A stretch of 64,000 nt of DNA from the NCBI GenBank assembly GCA_012931725.1, contig CM022949.1:45284413-45348412 (forward strand), given 5' to 3'. The stretch comes from Litsea cubeba. Lineage: Eukaryota; Streptophyta; Magnoliopsida; Laurales; Lauraceae. Numbering within the stretch: position 1 is the first letter of the stretch; the number at the start of each line of letters is the position of its first letter. A program made the translations under genes and the position numbers. This document shows positions 33,972 to 46,002 of this stretch, in pieces. The notes beneath the pieces are model-generated. The model worked only from the letters and a program-made list of their open reading frames with translations, did no database searches and was not told the origin of the DNA.

Positions 33972-35179
33972 CTACTGTGGCTTCGGCGACTCCACTAGGT
34001 CGATCACCGAATCTGCTGGACCAGTGGATTCGGCCGAAACCGCGACCTTGCTGGGAGCGTCGCTGGCAGGAGATTCTTCGACCAGAGCCTCATTTGCTCC
34101 AGGGGCAGAAGAGGCCTCACCCCGAGGCACGGCAGAAGCATCACTGGCAACCGGGGCACCGCTCAAGACCGGGTCAGCTGGAGCATCTTCCGGAGCAGGA
34201 ACCACTGCAGGAGCTCCAACTGGGGCATTTTCGGCTGCAGGAGCGGAGCTCGGCTCAGGAGCCCCGCACGCCTCAGTGCGGCCAGGCATCCTTCCTCGAA
34301 CATGACGGCGGACCGGGCCTCGGCCTGAAGAGAGCCCTTTCCCTTCTCCAGCTCGGCGTTCGCCGTCTTCAACCTTTCCGTTTCGGCGCGCCCAGCCAGC
34401 ACTTCCCCAGCAGTAGATTCAGCCTTCAATCTGGCCAGCTCAGACTCCAGTTCGGCGGTCTTCTTGTTCCTCGCCCAGACCTCGCCTTCGACGTAAGCTC
34501 GGCGGCATCAGCCAGAGCTGATGCCAGCCGAGCAGCCTCTTCAGCGCTGGCCCTCTTCATCCCCTCCATTCCTTTCCGCGACTCTTCCAGTTCTCTCTTC
34601 AGCTTGTCCCTCTCAGAGTCCAGCTGAGTGACCCCCGTCGCGTTCTTATCGCTCCTTCCCACCACGGTCAGGAGCCTCTGCACGTTCAGCAAAAGGAAAC
34701 AGAGGGTCAGGTTCGACCAAGACACTTGAAGAATGAAGAAAAGCGTTGCAAACACTTACCAGAAGATCAGCCTGGATCGCCGAGACCATCTCGTGCGCCT
34801 CCATGTCTCTTGGCAGAGCACAGACCTTGGCGAAAGCTCCTATCACCTCGGCATTCCCCAACAGCCGGTCCTCGACTTTCAGAGGCTCACCGGGCTGTCT
34901 TCATCCTCGGCCTCCATGGCGCTGGGGCACTCCGGGGTCCGGAGGCCGATCCAGACCCTTGCCCCACCGAGATATTCAGCTCGCGGGTCGCTCCACCGGT
35001 CGGCTTGCTGACCTACGCGCTCTTCTCAATAGGAGTCTTGGCTCCGGGGGCCCGCCCAGGGGCCTTATTCTTCGGAGGCTGTTCAGCCCCCGAGTCCGTC
35101 TCCCCAGCCTTGGACTTCTTTCTAGGCGGGGACCCCTCCCTTGGGCGCTCCGGCGAAGCGTCGCCGCACTCCCGCACTC

Positions 35180-35210
<31 letters not shown>

Positions 35211-35470
35211 AAGCTGGAGCAGGAGCAGAAGCTGAAGTAGCGCCAGCACCTCCCGAGCTCGAAGCAGCGCGGGTGCTGGCAGAAGATGGCGTCGCAGACT
35301 AAGAAGACCCCCGCCTAAACTTGGCCGCTAGGTTCGACGGTTCCGAACTTGAAGTAGACGACTCGGAACCGGATGCAGCTCGGCTCGCAAACTGGATCGC
35401 TCAAGGGATCCCGGCAGACACCGCAATCAGTAAAGAGGCGACGCGTGTAACCGTTGACTCGCTTCCCAGT
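33972..35470 (-). pseudogene. Antisense gene of the LARD: coiled-coil, Ala/Pro-rich protein
   Basis: Minus-strand coding potential opposite to gag. Upstream (35470-35013) is Ser/Ala/Pro-rich, with a basic patch SPPRKKSK, but it is frameshifted and has a stop. Next is an exon with AFAKVCALPRDMEAHEM (34861-34760), a GTAAGT donor and a short intron (34759-34678, acceptor GTGCAG). The next exon carries a long coiled coil (DSERDKLKRELEESRKG..., 34620-34300) with a frameshift near 34500. An Ala/Pro-rich tail ends SVIDLVESPKPQ at 33972. Antisense genes of this sort are known downstream of gag-pol in Tat/Ogre-type elements. Function unknown. Confidence 0.65.
34678..34759 (-). other. Predicted intron in the antisense gene
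   Basis: GTAAGTG donor and GTGCAG acceptor, 82 bases. Removing it keeps the reading frame (codon boundary to codon boundary) and skips sequence with poor coding character. Confidence 0.6.
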
Positions 35471-35596
35471 ACAGGCAAGACACAGCATTTATGGCTTCAG
35501 AGCAGTTGAAGCGACACCAGGCAATGATCACCACATCCCCAGACGGATTCTTCTAGCTTTCAACCCCTAAAGGCTAGCACACTTCAGAGGTCAAAA

Positions 35597-35609
35597 GCTA
35601 GGGGGCAAT
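35597..35609 (+). other. Polypurine tract of the LARD
   Basis: AGCTAGGGGGCAA directly before the 3' LTR. The element at 57040 has the near-identical junction GGGGGGCAAT before TGTG. Confidence 0.75.
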
Positions 35610-36554
35610 TGTGTGGGGAGATTTCCAGAACCACAGGATTAAGCTAATCACAGCCATCAGATGAGGCTAAGCATTCTCACGTGCCGTCCACGCTCCATCC
35701 ACGTGGCACCAATCTCACCCCGGCTACCAGGACAGAGGCCTCGGCCGAACTCAAGCGTCTCCGGGCCACTAGTGCCGAACTGGTCCACCCCTGGTGCCAT
35801 CTCGGCGGGGAGCTCCACCTCGGCTGAACCACCCCGGGTGCCATCTCGGCAGCAAACTCCACCTCGGCTGAAGAAGCCGGGACAGAAGCCGAAGCAAGGG
35901 AAAACCTTCACCTGCGCCCCTCATCCCCCACGTCATCAGGCACGTGGAGGGATAGGGGCACGAGCTAGCAGGACAGACGCGACATCCAGCCGCCCACAAT
36001 CTTCGTCAGATCCCTGACAGAACAGCATCCAGCGGCTGAGGCCACATCAGGGCAAGGCCCGAGGGCAGATCCGCTGGTACCCCTACCGCAAAGGCGCCCA
36101 ACAGGATCTGGCCCAACAAGATGTGCATTAAATGCGATGTGGGCTGACCCGACGGACATTTAATGCATAGTGGGCTGGATTGGACCACAATTAATGCAAT
36201 GTGGGCTGATTGTGACTTCCCAGTCCAATCGTGGGACCCACATCACAATATCCCCCAAAGATACGATCCAAACTCTATAAATAGAGGCTCAACCCACCAT
36301 CTGAGGTACGCCATTTTTCATACACAGAGTAGCCGTTACTCTGTCTCTCTTCTCCCTCTCCTTCCATTGTTCCAGTTCTCACACTGACTTTGGCATCGGA
36401 GAGCCTTGCGCCGCCCAGGCCAAGGTCCTCTGACCGTGTGTTCTTCCCTTTCAGGCTTTCGGACGGCATCCAGTCACACCCAGTCACCATCATCTTCTCG
36501 GATAAGTCCTGTAAGGCACCTCCTTATTGTGGGTCGTTATTTTCTGCACCTACA
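35610..36554 (+). repeat. 3' LTR of the LARD
   Basis: From TGTGTGGGG to CACCTACA, followed by the target duplication GGGAC. Confidence 0.9.
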
Positions 36555-36559
36555 GGGAC

Positions 36560-37149
36560 AACTTTTATTTGAGTGAAAATTTGAGACATGCTCTCATGTG
36601 AATGGGTTCAGATTTTCAATGGATATATGAGCCTCTTGTGGATTTTCTTTTTGTTTCGAGTGAAGGCTTATAGGACCCAGACTCCTTGTTGATCTATCTA
36701 TAGTTTTCTAATGACATATCTTTTGAGTTTCAGTAACACCAGAATATGATTGCATGGATGATCAGCTATTCTATTATTTGTTGGTGAAGGCAAAAGCCTT
36801 ATAGAACTTTGATCCCAAACTAGAGTGCTTATCAATGGCCAGTTAATTTCTTTATTTAATAAATTAAATAATTGTTTTTTGGGTAAAAGGATATGATGGC
36901 CACTTACTTCCATAGTTTTACTACTGGGCCATGACTGATGTCAATTTCTATGGATTTTAATCTGAAACCTAAAATGAGTCCAAACTCTATCTACACAGGC
37001 CACCTCGGTAGTCTACTATGTTAATTAATTTAGGACTAACGCAACCCAAGCAATTAAAAATAAAGCATCCTTGCTTTTTACATGTGAAAGGTTTTCATTT
37101 TTCCTAGGAAAATGAGACAAAGGTGTCAAGGTAGAACCCACACTACATC
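36560..37149. other. Intergenic sequence between LARD and duplication unit B
   Basis: AT-rich; no coding or repeat structure recognised. Confidence 0.5.
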
Positions 37150-38118
37150 CTAAAGCATTTCTTTAAACATGGTTACTTGTCCTTTCTATTTTTATTTTTA
37201 TGGTATATTATAGGGGAGTGTACCTGTCAGACTCACTCCATGAGGAGAGAACTCACATGCTAGGAGTGAAACTTGCACATGCAAGAAGGGAAAGAACCCA
37301 TACACAGCAATTAAGAACTCGCACATACGAAGAGTGGGGGAGACTAAGGTCAAGAGTAACCCCTCGTTCTCATGGTTGTTTGCTCTCGTATAATGAGTTC
37401 GCCACAATCCATGGGCTACATTAAAGTCCTTTTGCATCGTAACTCTTATCAAACTTTTGGACCCAACTAGTCAAACCACAACTTTGTTACATTACTCTCT
37501 TACATTGGATCTCCAACTAGCTTTGGTACTATGAATATCCCATATAATTAATATCACTCCTCGCATATGGGATTTGTAACAAGCTTTGGAACTACCCATG
37601 CATTAAGCACCAAAACACTTTTTTAAACTTTTTGACTTCCTTCATTGGACCTCTGATTCATTGACATTTAAAAAATCAAATATATTATACACTTGCATCA
37701 ACTGATTAAAGTATAAATCAGACCCTTTATTTATTTAATTCCTTTAGTAATATCATTGGCTAGATTCTCAGTTCTATCATGCTTCTAAAACATGATTTGG
37801 GACACCATTGACCAAAACGTCAGAGACTTTTTTTTTTTGCCTTAAAACCCTTACACGTGAGTCGATATATCAATAGATTTGCACTACAGGTATTTGTAGT
37901 TTCTTTGGGTCCCTTCTATTAAAAATATATTGTCACCAATATTAAACTACAGCGACCTAAGTATTTGAGGGATGTGTACAATTTTCCACTAGAAGCAAAA
38001 AACTTGAAAAATAAATAAGAAAAATATAGTTTTCTTCGATTTATATTCTACCAAAAGAATAAATATTCAATTTTGGGTGCTCTATATCTGGAAATAAAAG
38101 GAGGTCAAAATGGAGCTC
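37150..38118. repeat. Segmental duplication unit B, first block
   Basis: Collinear with 4315-4669, 16485-16596, part of 17454-17744 and 21235-21355, but without the Sirevirus, MITEs and MULE. It therefore shows their approximate empty sites (about 37712, 37830 and 38010). It has a small extra stretch at about 37195-37380 not seen in unit A. Confidence 0.8.
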
Positions 38119-38439
38119 TAATACTTTTTAAGTTTTCTTATATATTTAACAGGTCATCTTAAAGTTGATGATAAAAACTAGTGAGGATAATAATAGTTTT
38201 TTCTTTAAATTGGAAGGCAATAAGAAGAGTCCATTTGCCTCAAAGGGTTCTGTTGAAGTGTTTTAAAAGGATCCTCGTAAGAGTTGAAAAATCAATATAG
38301 TTGATGCTTTATACATCCCCTGTATGTAATGATACTGATCATGCCAGGGCAAGTTTGGCTCTCAATTTGGATTCTCATAACCTGTAATTTTCAATCATCT
38401 CGTTTGATGGCACAGTGGAAAATTTCTGTGAGAATGACT

Positions 38440-38930
38440 GGCTGACTTCACCTCTAATCATCAATCACTCTAAATTGTGGATCGTTGCTACTCGATGGAC
38501 AATTTGGAGAGCGAGAAATGACTTTCTATTCAAAGGGACCCCCTAAACCCGGCCCCACTATTGTGATCTCCTTTACTAAAGGGATGATAGTGGGAATAGT
38601 TTATCCCTCAATAAAGTCACCTGTGAGAGTAAAGGTTGGAATTTTGTCTCTAGAGTGATCCCAAATGAGGAGGCCGGCTATTCAATGTTCTATGACACGG
38701 CCTTTAGGGCAGCTGATGGAAAACCTCTCATAATTTTATGATGTATTTAAGTGGATCCATTACTGGTGCAGAAGCCAAACAAAGACCGAAGATCTTCTCT
38801 TCCGAGGAGACTGAAATGAGGGTAGTCCTCTTTGCTTCTAAAGTTGTCATATTGATGGATACAAGAGAAGTAGGGAAGTGATGCTTGCTCTGAATGGAAG
38901 TTAAAATTGGACAATTAGTCCAGTTTTTAT
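38440..38930 (+). pseudogene. LINE-derived relic (zf-RVT / RNase H junction)
   Basis: The plus strand encodes LWIVATRWTIWRARNDFLFKG (about 38470-38540) and, further on, ETEMRVVLFASKVV (about 38810-38855), typical of the region joining zf-RVT and RNase H in plant LINE proteins. Many stops. It lies within the 1.2 kb that unit A lacks. Confidence 0.55.
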
Positions 38931-38944
38931 GGATATCAAAACTT

Positions 38945-39165
38945 TGAGTCTGGATCCCCTATTTCACAGAAATAGAGAAATACTGTTTCATTCGATCTAA
39001 ATTCGCCGACTGTATAAAATCTCTTTTTTTTTATTTTCTCATTCCAATAAAATAATAGAGAGGGTGCATTAGCTGATATGGGATTTTAAAAACAGTTGGC
39101 GAATTTAGATTAGATGAAACGGTATCTCCCTGTTTCTATGAAATAGTGATCCGGACTCCAAAACT
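38945..39165. mobile_element. Small foldback MITE
   Basis: Inverted arms: the left (about 38945-39012) includes GATCTAAATTCGCC, and the right (about 39095-39165) includes GGCGAATTTAGATTAGATG. The unit is about 220 bases with an AT-rich loop. Confidence 0.65.
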
Positions 39166-39349
39166 ATATAAAGCTTCCTATTTTGAATACATTAATCTTG
39201 ATCACACCTAGGGAGATGAATGGGGCGGCTCGTTGGCAAAAATGAGCTACCCTATAGGATTTTAGGATAAGGGACTAGAGTATTCTTCCGTGATGCTTTG
39301 TTTCTACCATTCTACCTTTCCTTCTGTTTCAATGATATTCACTGTTCTA

Positions 39350-40121
39350 AAAAAAATTACTATCTAAGTTTTCGACTAGAACACAGGAAATCGCTGTAGG
39401 TCATGGCTTAAACCATTTCACAATCGCCAATACGACTCAGTTTCATCTAGTTTTAAAACCATGGCTGCCTCCAAGAGGAAAGGGAAGAGGTAATTTTCAA
39501 TTGGCCAGTATTTTTTTTGGGTTTTGAGTTAATAGGAAAAAGAAAATCGGAAAGAAAAGAAGAAACACGAAAAGAAAACACATGAGGCCAATGGGGGTGG
39601 AGGGGTGTAAATGGTTCCTATATGCTGGGAAGAGATCTAAATTCAATTGAGCATCCGGATCATATGCTAGACAGAATTAAATACAAACCTGCAACTGGTT
39701 TGAAGACCCCGCAAAAAACTACTATGTATTACATAAAAAGTTCAATCATTTCCTTAGAACTATATCCATATCCATGTTTTTCTATTAATGGTATCAGATG
39801 CTCGAGTATGTAATGCTCATCTAGATGCCAAGTATGGTCAATCATGTATTAAAAATTAATTTGGCTTCTATTATTAAAATCATAATCCCAATCAACAAAA
39901 CACATCAAATGGAGAAGACATAATATCCGGCCACAGCCAAATTCAAATACTATCATTCTATATTCTCTCACAACCTACACTACTTAATTTGGGGGTTCAT
40001 GGCAATCAATACACACCACACAAATCTCTAAACTCAATTCAACTTGGGTTGAATTGGAGTCCATGCCCTAAAAACAAAAAACTTGTCCAATCCCACATAA
40101 ACCACCCAACACCACAAACCT
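39350..40121. repeat. Segmental duplication unit B, second block and 3' flank of gene B
   Basis: Collinear with 21360-21659, 24449-24565 and 26460-26861, without the solo LTR and the LINE found there. Confidence 0.8.
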
Positions 40122-40345
40122 TCATGAACACTCCTCATCCTCATCCCCAATCACCCTTTGATCAAAAGACACATCAAGAAAATAGAGCAAAACGACCAGA
40201 ACCAAGCAACAAACAAACATGGGTATGGGCCCAAACATCCACAAGAACATTGGGAAGGAGAAGTAAAAGGCCTGCAAGCCCAGTGACCAAAATAAGCTTG
40301 CCCTATTAACAGCCCTCCAAACATAATCTGCTGGGAGGTGGAGTG

Positions 40346-43300
40346 TGTGAGGCCCCACCCCTGGTGGGCCCTCAATTTGAATTTGAATACTATATATTAG
40401 CCTAAGTATTTTAATTATACTAATTATGGGGTTTAGTTAAGAGTAATTATGTATTTTCTTAGGATTAGTCTAGTTGTGTAATTAGTAGAGTCAATAGGGT
40501 GTCTTTTGTTAATTTTAGAGTTAGTTAGTTTGTTAGAGGCCCTAGCTAGAAATTTGTGTTTACTATAGGGGGTTTGCACCAGAGAATCTTCTAGCAGCCC
40601 CACCTAAAGACCTAAGTACCCTCTACCCTAACCCTAATCCTATTCTAACCCCAAAGGCATTTTTGTCCCTAGCCCAAAAACCCAACCTATTTAAACTAAA
40701 CTCTCCATGCCCAAGCAATCATTGTTCATCTCCTCTCTCAATTCCAATCTCTTTTCTCTCTTCTTCTTCCCCACTTCTCTCCAACGAGCCCTCATCTTCT
40801 CCTCCAATTCCTATCTCTCCCCCTCTCTCTTTCTCTCCCCAGAATTTCCAATAGAAGGCCAACCCCAGCTAAAACCCCAAGGCTGATCAACAACAGAAGA
40901 GCCCCACTGCTGGATTTCCCCTATTATAGCTTGGTTCTCTTTTCTTCCTTCTTCCTTTTTTAGATCAGGCAAGTGCCCTATGCTGCTAACTTAGAATGCA
41001 TGACTTATCTTCCTCTTGATTCTGCAAATTTCAATTCTGTTTATATATGTTTAGATCAATCTTTGAGCTTGTCTGTTGGTTTTTCTTTGCCATTGATGGA
41101 TGAGGTTACCTCATTTGGATGATCAATGGTCCGGTTGATGATGGATGGATGATATGGAAATGATTTTGTTCCTTGATTATGCTTCTGTGATGGTCTGAGG
41201 AGAAACCCAGGGGAATTGGGTCACTCACTATATCAAGTTCCCGGAGGTGGAATTGTGAAAACCCATTTTGTTGCGTCGAGACCGGGACCCAGGTGGGACC
41301 ACCTTTGGAAAATCAGGACCCCACATCTAATAGAGGGGCCCTGGGCGACCACAGTAGTGCAGCCTGATCTGAGTTTGACCAGCGCGGGGGGCACCATCCT
41401 TGCACTATGGAGATATGGGGCGTCATTCAAGATGGGTCTTCATTTTGAACATCATACAGTGGCGGGGCCCACTGGGTAACCTGATCACAATCTCATCCGC
41501 TCTAATGGCCGTGCGGGGTAGGGCGACCATGAGGGTGGATTTTGATCTAAATCTGATCAAGCATGGGAAAGTGGTCAAGTGAACTTGTGGGGCCCAGGTA
41601 GGTCCCTGATTTCAGATCTGGTCCAAATATAGGATCATGAAATTCTCCTCAAACCCAGAGCTCAGCAATGGCCGAGCTCAGCGATGGCCGAGCTCAGCTT
41701 TGGCAGAGCTCAACGATGGCGGAGCTCAACACTGGCCGAGCTCAGCGATGGCTGGATTCAACACTGGCCGAGCTCAGTGTGACCGAACTCAGTGTTCTGC
41801 CGAGCATAATGCTCAGGTCGAGATCCACGTTTAGGCCGAGCTCAGTGTTTAGGCCGAGCTCAGTGTCTTGGCCGAGCCCAGTGTTATGGCCGAGCTCAGT
41901 GTTTTACCGAGCTCAGTGCCAGACCGGGCTCCGTGCTTAACCGAGCTCAGCGCTTGACCGAGCTAAGAGCTTGACCGACCTCAATGCCTGACCGAGCTCA
42001 ATGCTTTACCGAACTCAGCTGGGTGACCGAACTGAGCTAGGTTCTTTGCCGAGCTGAGCTTGGTGACCGAGCTGAGTGTTCAATTGAGCTCAAGTGCTTA
42101 GCCGAACTCCGAGCTGGATTCCGAAAAGGCCGGATTCCAACAAAAGAGACTAGAACCTGGGACATTCCCTTTTAGCCAGAGCTTTCAGTGTACACGGCCA
42201 ACTACCCAGGCCAGGGGGTTAGCCGAACTCACAGGAAGTTTTGGACAATCAGGCTTTGCCTGCAAAGTATTTGCTTCTCTGATCCCAGTGTGCCGAGCTG
42301 ACCGCCCAGGCCAGGAGGTAGGCTGAGCATACTGTGTACAGTGACACTTCCCAGATTCTAATTTCTATTGTTGTAATCATATGTGGAGCCCATTGACCAT
42401 CCAAATATACTTCCATCACTGTGCCAACCACGAGTCGATGGTGTGGCTCAACCTTGACTCGTGGGGTCCACTAATTAAGGTCCAGGTTATGTAATCTAAG
42501 ATGATTCGACCTTTATATGTTACCAGTGATGCACATAACTTCTGAGCACCAACCACAGTATTCCTTAGCATCGGTGGTTTCACTTAAAGATCGAATTACT
42601 TGAGATAGACTTTAATCTGAAAGTGGATCATTTACTTAGGTTGAACTGTTGTTATCTCCCATTGATCCTTGTACTTGGAGATTTATCTCCCTTATATTAT
42701 TACTATCACTCTATTGTCCTTATTATTGCTTATACATTTTAATTAAATGGAAAATGAAGGACCAGAACCTAGGACTACTTAGAGGTGACCCGGTAATATG
42801 ATTGGGTGAACATTGACCCGTGTCTGTGGCTAGGCGGGCCCTTTTATGGCCTAAGCTTGGATGTAGATTACCCTAGACTCAAGAGGTTAGATTGTATGGG
42901 CTTGTGACCCATTATGGATGTAAATGGATCATGTGTTATTGAACATGAACTTGTATCTCATATGGACTGTTATAGATCAGGCCATGTATTTTGTGGGCCT
43001 TGGTATGGATCCATTGACTAGACTTGGACCTGGATCATGATCCATGGATACTTGGACCTCTTAGGGACTTGATAGGACCTTGTTCACGCAAGGCAAAGCC
43101 TAGACAGACACAGACCCTTATTGTTTCCTGAGTCGGCATAGACATTCACTCAGTTGATCTAAGCTCAGCCAGTTGGACTGATCATCACTGGTAGGAGCTA
43201 TTGAGAGTGTTGTGTGGCTATCATGATAACGTTGTTGGAGACGGACGGTATGATACCGAGTCCGGTCTCAGTGTGTGTTAATGGATGATGTTATTTGCGG

Positions 43301-44076
43301 GGCTAGATAATCCCCAACACTGTGAGATTTTCCCCGTCGCGACTGTGTTTAGTATGGGAGGGCCGCGGCATAATATCCCGCAGTATACAGCTTGTGTGAG
43401 TGTGTCATTTTGTGTAGGGTTATATTATGTTTATCTTGATTCTATTTGTTTATCTTGATCAACTACTTAGGATCTGTACCATTGCTATTCTCTTAACTTT
43501 ATTACCGTCTCTACTCATTGGATGCATACATCCTACATTATCAGCATACTGTGACTTGCCAGATCTTTAGATTTGATCCACTCTTGGTGCTTAGGTCTTG
43601 ACCCCGAGTTCGAGGGTGATGCGTACGCACTCGTAGAGGCGCCCGTAGTAAGTGACCACGGATGGGGACCGGCCGACCAAGAGGTTGAGCCGGAGGGTGG
43701 AGAGCCAGTACCAGTGGCAGGGGCTTGAGTGTCTGTTTGTTTGGGATTTTGAGAGATTTTTGTGGTGAGCTGGGTAGTTAGTCAAATATGTAATTAAACC
43801 TTGATTTTTTATCACTTGTCATTTTTAGGCTGGATAAGCCCGTTATACATGATATGATTTTGATGATACCTTATGCTTCCGCTATCTCTGTATTGCTTCC
43901 GCTTATTTCTTTATGCTTCCACAATATTAACTGTTGTTATAATATTGTTCAAAAAGTTTTAAATTGGACCTCACTGCGGACCTACGATCTTGGAAGTTCT
44001 CGGATTTTCCGGGAAGTAGCGCGCCAATTTCGGTACTTTGATGGTTTTTCTCGGTATCCGGAATTGGGACGTTACA
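40346..44076. mobile_element. 3.73-kb probable solo LTR inside DUF599 gene B
   Basis: Begins TGTGAGGCCCCAC and ends GGGACGTTACA, with flanks GAGTG (40341-40345) and GGGTG (44077-44081), a 5-base target duplication with one change. The intact paralogue reads GGGGTGACC there. No coding region, PBS or second LTR is seen, so a solo LTR is the simplest reading. It contains a GAGCTC-motif array at 41640-42125. Large Gypsy LTRs (for example of chromoviruses) reach this size; the lineage is not established. Confidence 0.8.
41640..42125. repeat. GAGCTC palindrome array (CCGAGCTCAGTG units)
   Basis: More than 15 copies of a unit like GCCGAGCTCAGTG, spaced about 15-27 bases, later decaying to CCGAACTCAG and CCGAGCTGAG. 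It lies within the solo LTR. Apparent peptides such as WPSSAMAEL are artefacts of the repeat. Confidence 0.85.
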
Positions 44077-44685
44077 GGGTGACCTTTCCAAGTTGATGAG
44101 AATGCTTGCATGGCTGTAGAACCTTGTGGATTGCACGATGAATAGGAATGCCACCAGGAAGCATAACAGGATGGAGAAGGACTTGATTGCAAACAATAGA
44201 TCACTTGTGTCACCGTAGGCCAGCCCGCGTCTCCGGACCGTTGACATGGTGCCACCCCCGGTCATCAGCACGACAATCAGGGAGCTGAGCATGATCGTCA
44301 TCGTTGCCAGAAGTGTGGATGCCATTATGTTGTTTCTTAGTGTTTGGACTGCAAGGATCCCGTTCTCGGAGGTGTTCTATGTGCACCAATAAAAATTAAC
44401 CCAATGTTTTGAAAACTAGATCAAACTAAACATCATGTGCTACAACACTAACCTATATATGTTGTGGTCATTGTGTAGTATAAATGTAGAATAACAATAA
44501 AATTATTGAAAGAGAAGAATTACCTGCATCATAGCTCGGACCCATATCTGACGATTCAACGCATTAATCCCCATGACTGTCTTCTTGGGGTACTTTGTGA
44601 CGCGATGGAAGAGCCATATGTTGTAGGCTACCATCACAGAGATGCCCATTGGCACCAGAACAAAATCAAGAATTTGCTTCTTCAT

Positions 44686-45702
44686 TGTTTGAAGCCTCGA
44701 ACTTTTTGATGGTTTTCTAATTGCAGCTACTTTTTGTGAGATCGAATCTAACTGTTGGTAATGGTTGTTTAAAGGAATGGATTGAATTTGTCTAAGTTGG
44801 CGCTACCATATATGCAAAATAAAGTGGATGACAAAATGATTTCTAATGAAAGTGGGTTTTTTTTAAAGAAATCATAGTGGGTTGTTGATTGAAGGAAAAC
44901 CCTCTCTAGTGCCCCTGCCTACCTATGTTTACCAAATTACCATAGTGCATTGGACGTGGATATCAATTCTGTTCGGCCATGTAGAGATGTTTCCTAAGTT
45001 TGTGCTTTCTTCAATACATGATTGGGAAATGTTGCCTAAACTAAGTTACTTTATAAATAAAAATGATGTAAGATATTTTTAAAATGATTTTTATAGGATT
45101 TTCCCATTTTTCTTAATTTTCTAGGGTTTTATCACGATTTTTTCGTAATATTTTTAATTATTGGTGACATTATAAAAATAATGTGATACATGTGTGCATG
45201 AGACTGGATTTTCTGGATGCCTCGGCTAATTCCCTCATACCCTTTTGTCTTTGGCATAAACTATAAGAAAGGATAACCCGTTTTAATTGATTCAATACTC
45301 ATTGAACAAAACCCAAAACCACTCCAACTGCTCTGCACCAGACTCCACACCACCTGCACTAGATCCTATGCCAAAGAGTGTGACTCTTGGAGAACTCGGA
45401 GCCTCAGCCCGGAGCCTGAATGATTGGAGAGGATACCGTGAGGCTGGTGATTGCCGGCATATGATTTCTCTTCATATCTCTCTTGGATGTATGTTTTTCT
45501 ATATGTTCATGGACCTCAACACCCATACATATAACGATTTATCCATCAAAGCCAAGGAAATGGCTGGCTCTCCGATTATGCAAAACACGTGAGCAAATTA
45601 AGGGATTGATGTTGACCATGTAAGTAAAATAACCATTGAGGGTTATGGGAAAAATGTGTGGGGCCCACACTATCCAACAACTGTAACTCGCAAACACACG
45701 TT
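44686..45702. other. Upstream region of DUF599 gene B
   Basis: About 1 kb between the gene B start and the Copia element. It is AT-rich with no recognised gene. It would hold the gene B promoter; the Copia insertion lies only about 1 kb upstream. Confidence 0.5.
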
Positions 45703-45707
45703 GTTTG

Positions 45708-45990
45708 TGTTAACCGAGTCACTCAGGAACTCAGATCAGTTGAAGACAATAGTGACTCAGTCATTCTAAAGAGAGCTGATGGTCTGCATCAATTGACAAA
45801 CAGAAACTAAGTTGTTGATCTTTCAGTTATTCTGTTGTAACAGGAATATGTTCCTCTTGAGTGTATTATGACCAGTCTATAGAAAGACTGATATGTGTCT
45901 ATAAATGTTATGTTCAGCAAATGAAAAATCTCTGGACACGTTTTCTCTCTGGCTTTTCTTCTTCTTCCTTCCTTCTTTTCTAAGCTTTCT
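45708..45990 (+). repeat. 5' LTR of the Ale-like element (TG...CT ends)
   Basis: Begins TGTTAACCGAG and ends AAGCTTTCT directly before the PBS. The 3' LTR ends with the same CTTTCT before the target duplication, so the end is TG...CT, not TG...CA. The TATA region reads CTATAGAAAG here but CTATATAAAG in the 3' LTR (about 61390). Confidence 0.8.
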
Positions 45991-46002
45991 TGGTATCAGA
46001 GC
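45991..46002 (+). other. Primer binding site (initiator tRNA-Met type)
   Basis: TGGTATCAGAGC, intact, immediately after the LTR. Confidence 0.9.

Larger units (their letters stand above)
29957..36554 (+). mobile_element. Gag-only Gypsy element (Tat-type LARD), young
   Basis: Flanked by GGGAC on both sides (29952-29956 and 36555-36559). The two LTRs (947 and 945 bases) differ, by my reading, at about four bases and two single-base gaps. The internal region holds a PBS of TTGGCGCCGTCTGTGGGA form, one long gag frame, 76-bp tandem repeats, an antisense gene and a polypurine tract. No protease, RT, RNase H or integrase motif is present, so it would depend on enzymes from elsewhere. It is strikingly GC-rich compared with its surroundings. 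The Tat assignment rests on the gag, the PBS and the antisense gene and is an inference. Confidence 0.85.
40122..44685 (-). pseudogene. DUF599 family membrane protein, copy B (split by an LTR)
   Basis: Exon 1 is 44685-44524 (MKKQILDFVLVPMGISVM...). The donor is GTAATT and exon 2 starts at 44376 (NTSENGILAVQTLRNN). Exon 2 runs to 44077, where an LTR has inserted after ASILINLERSP, and resumes from 40345 to the stop at 40122 (DYVWRAVNRASLFWSLGL...DEDEECS). Apart from the insertion and its 5-base target duplication, the frame is open and the splice sites are conserved with copy A. So the gene was probably functional until the insertion. A truncated product or splicing out of the insert cannot be excluded. 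Confidence 0.9.

Noticed and set aside
35013..35249. Leu-rich apparent membrane protein (minus strand)
   Set aside because: The Leu run is a frame-shifted reading of an Ala-Pro repeat in the antisense gene.
41637..41940. Repetitive Ala/Ser/Trp frame
   Set aside because: Translation of the GAGCTC repeat array within a solo LTR.
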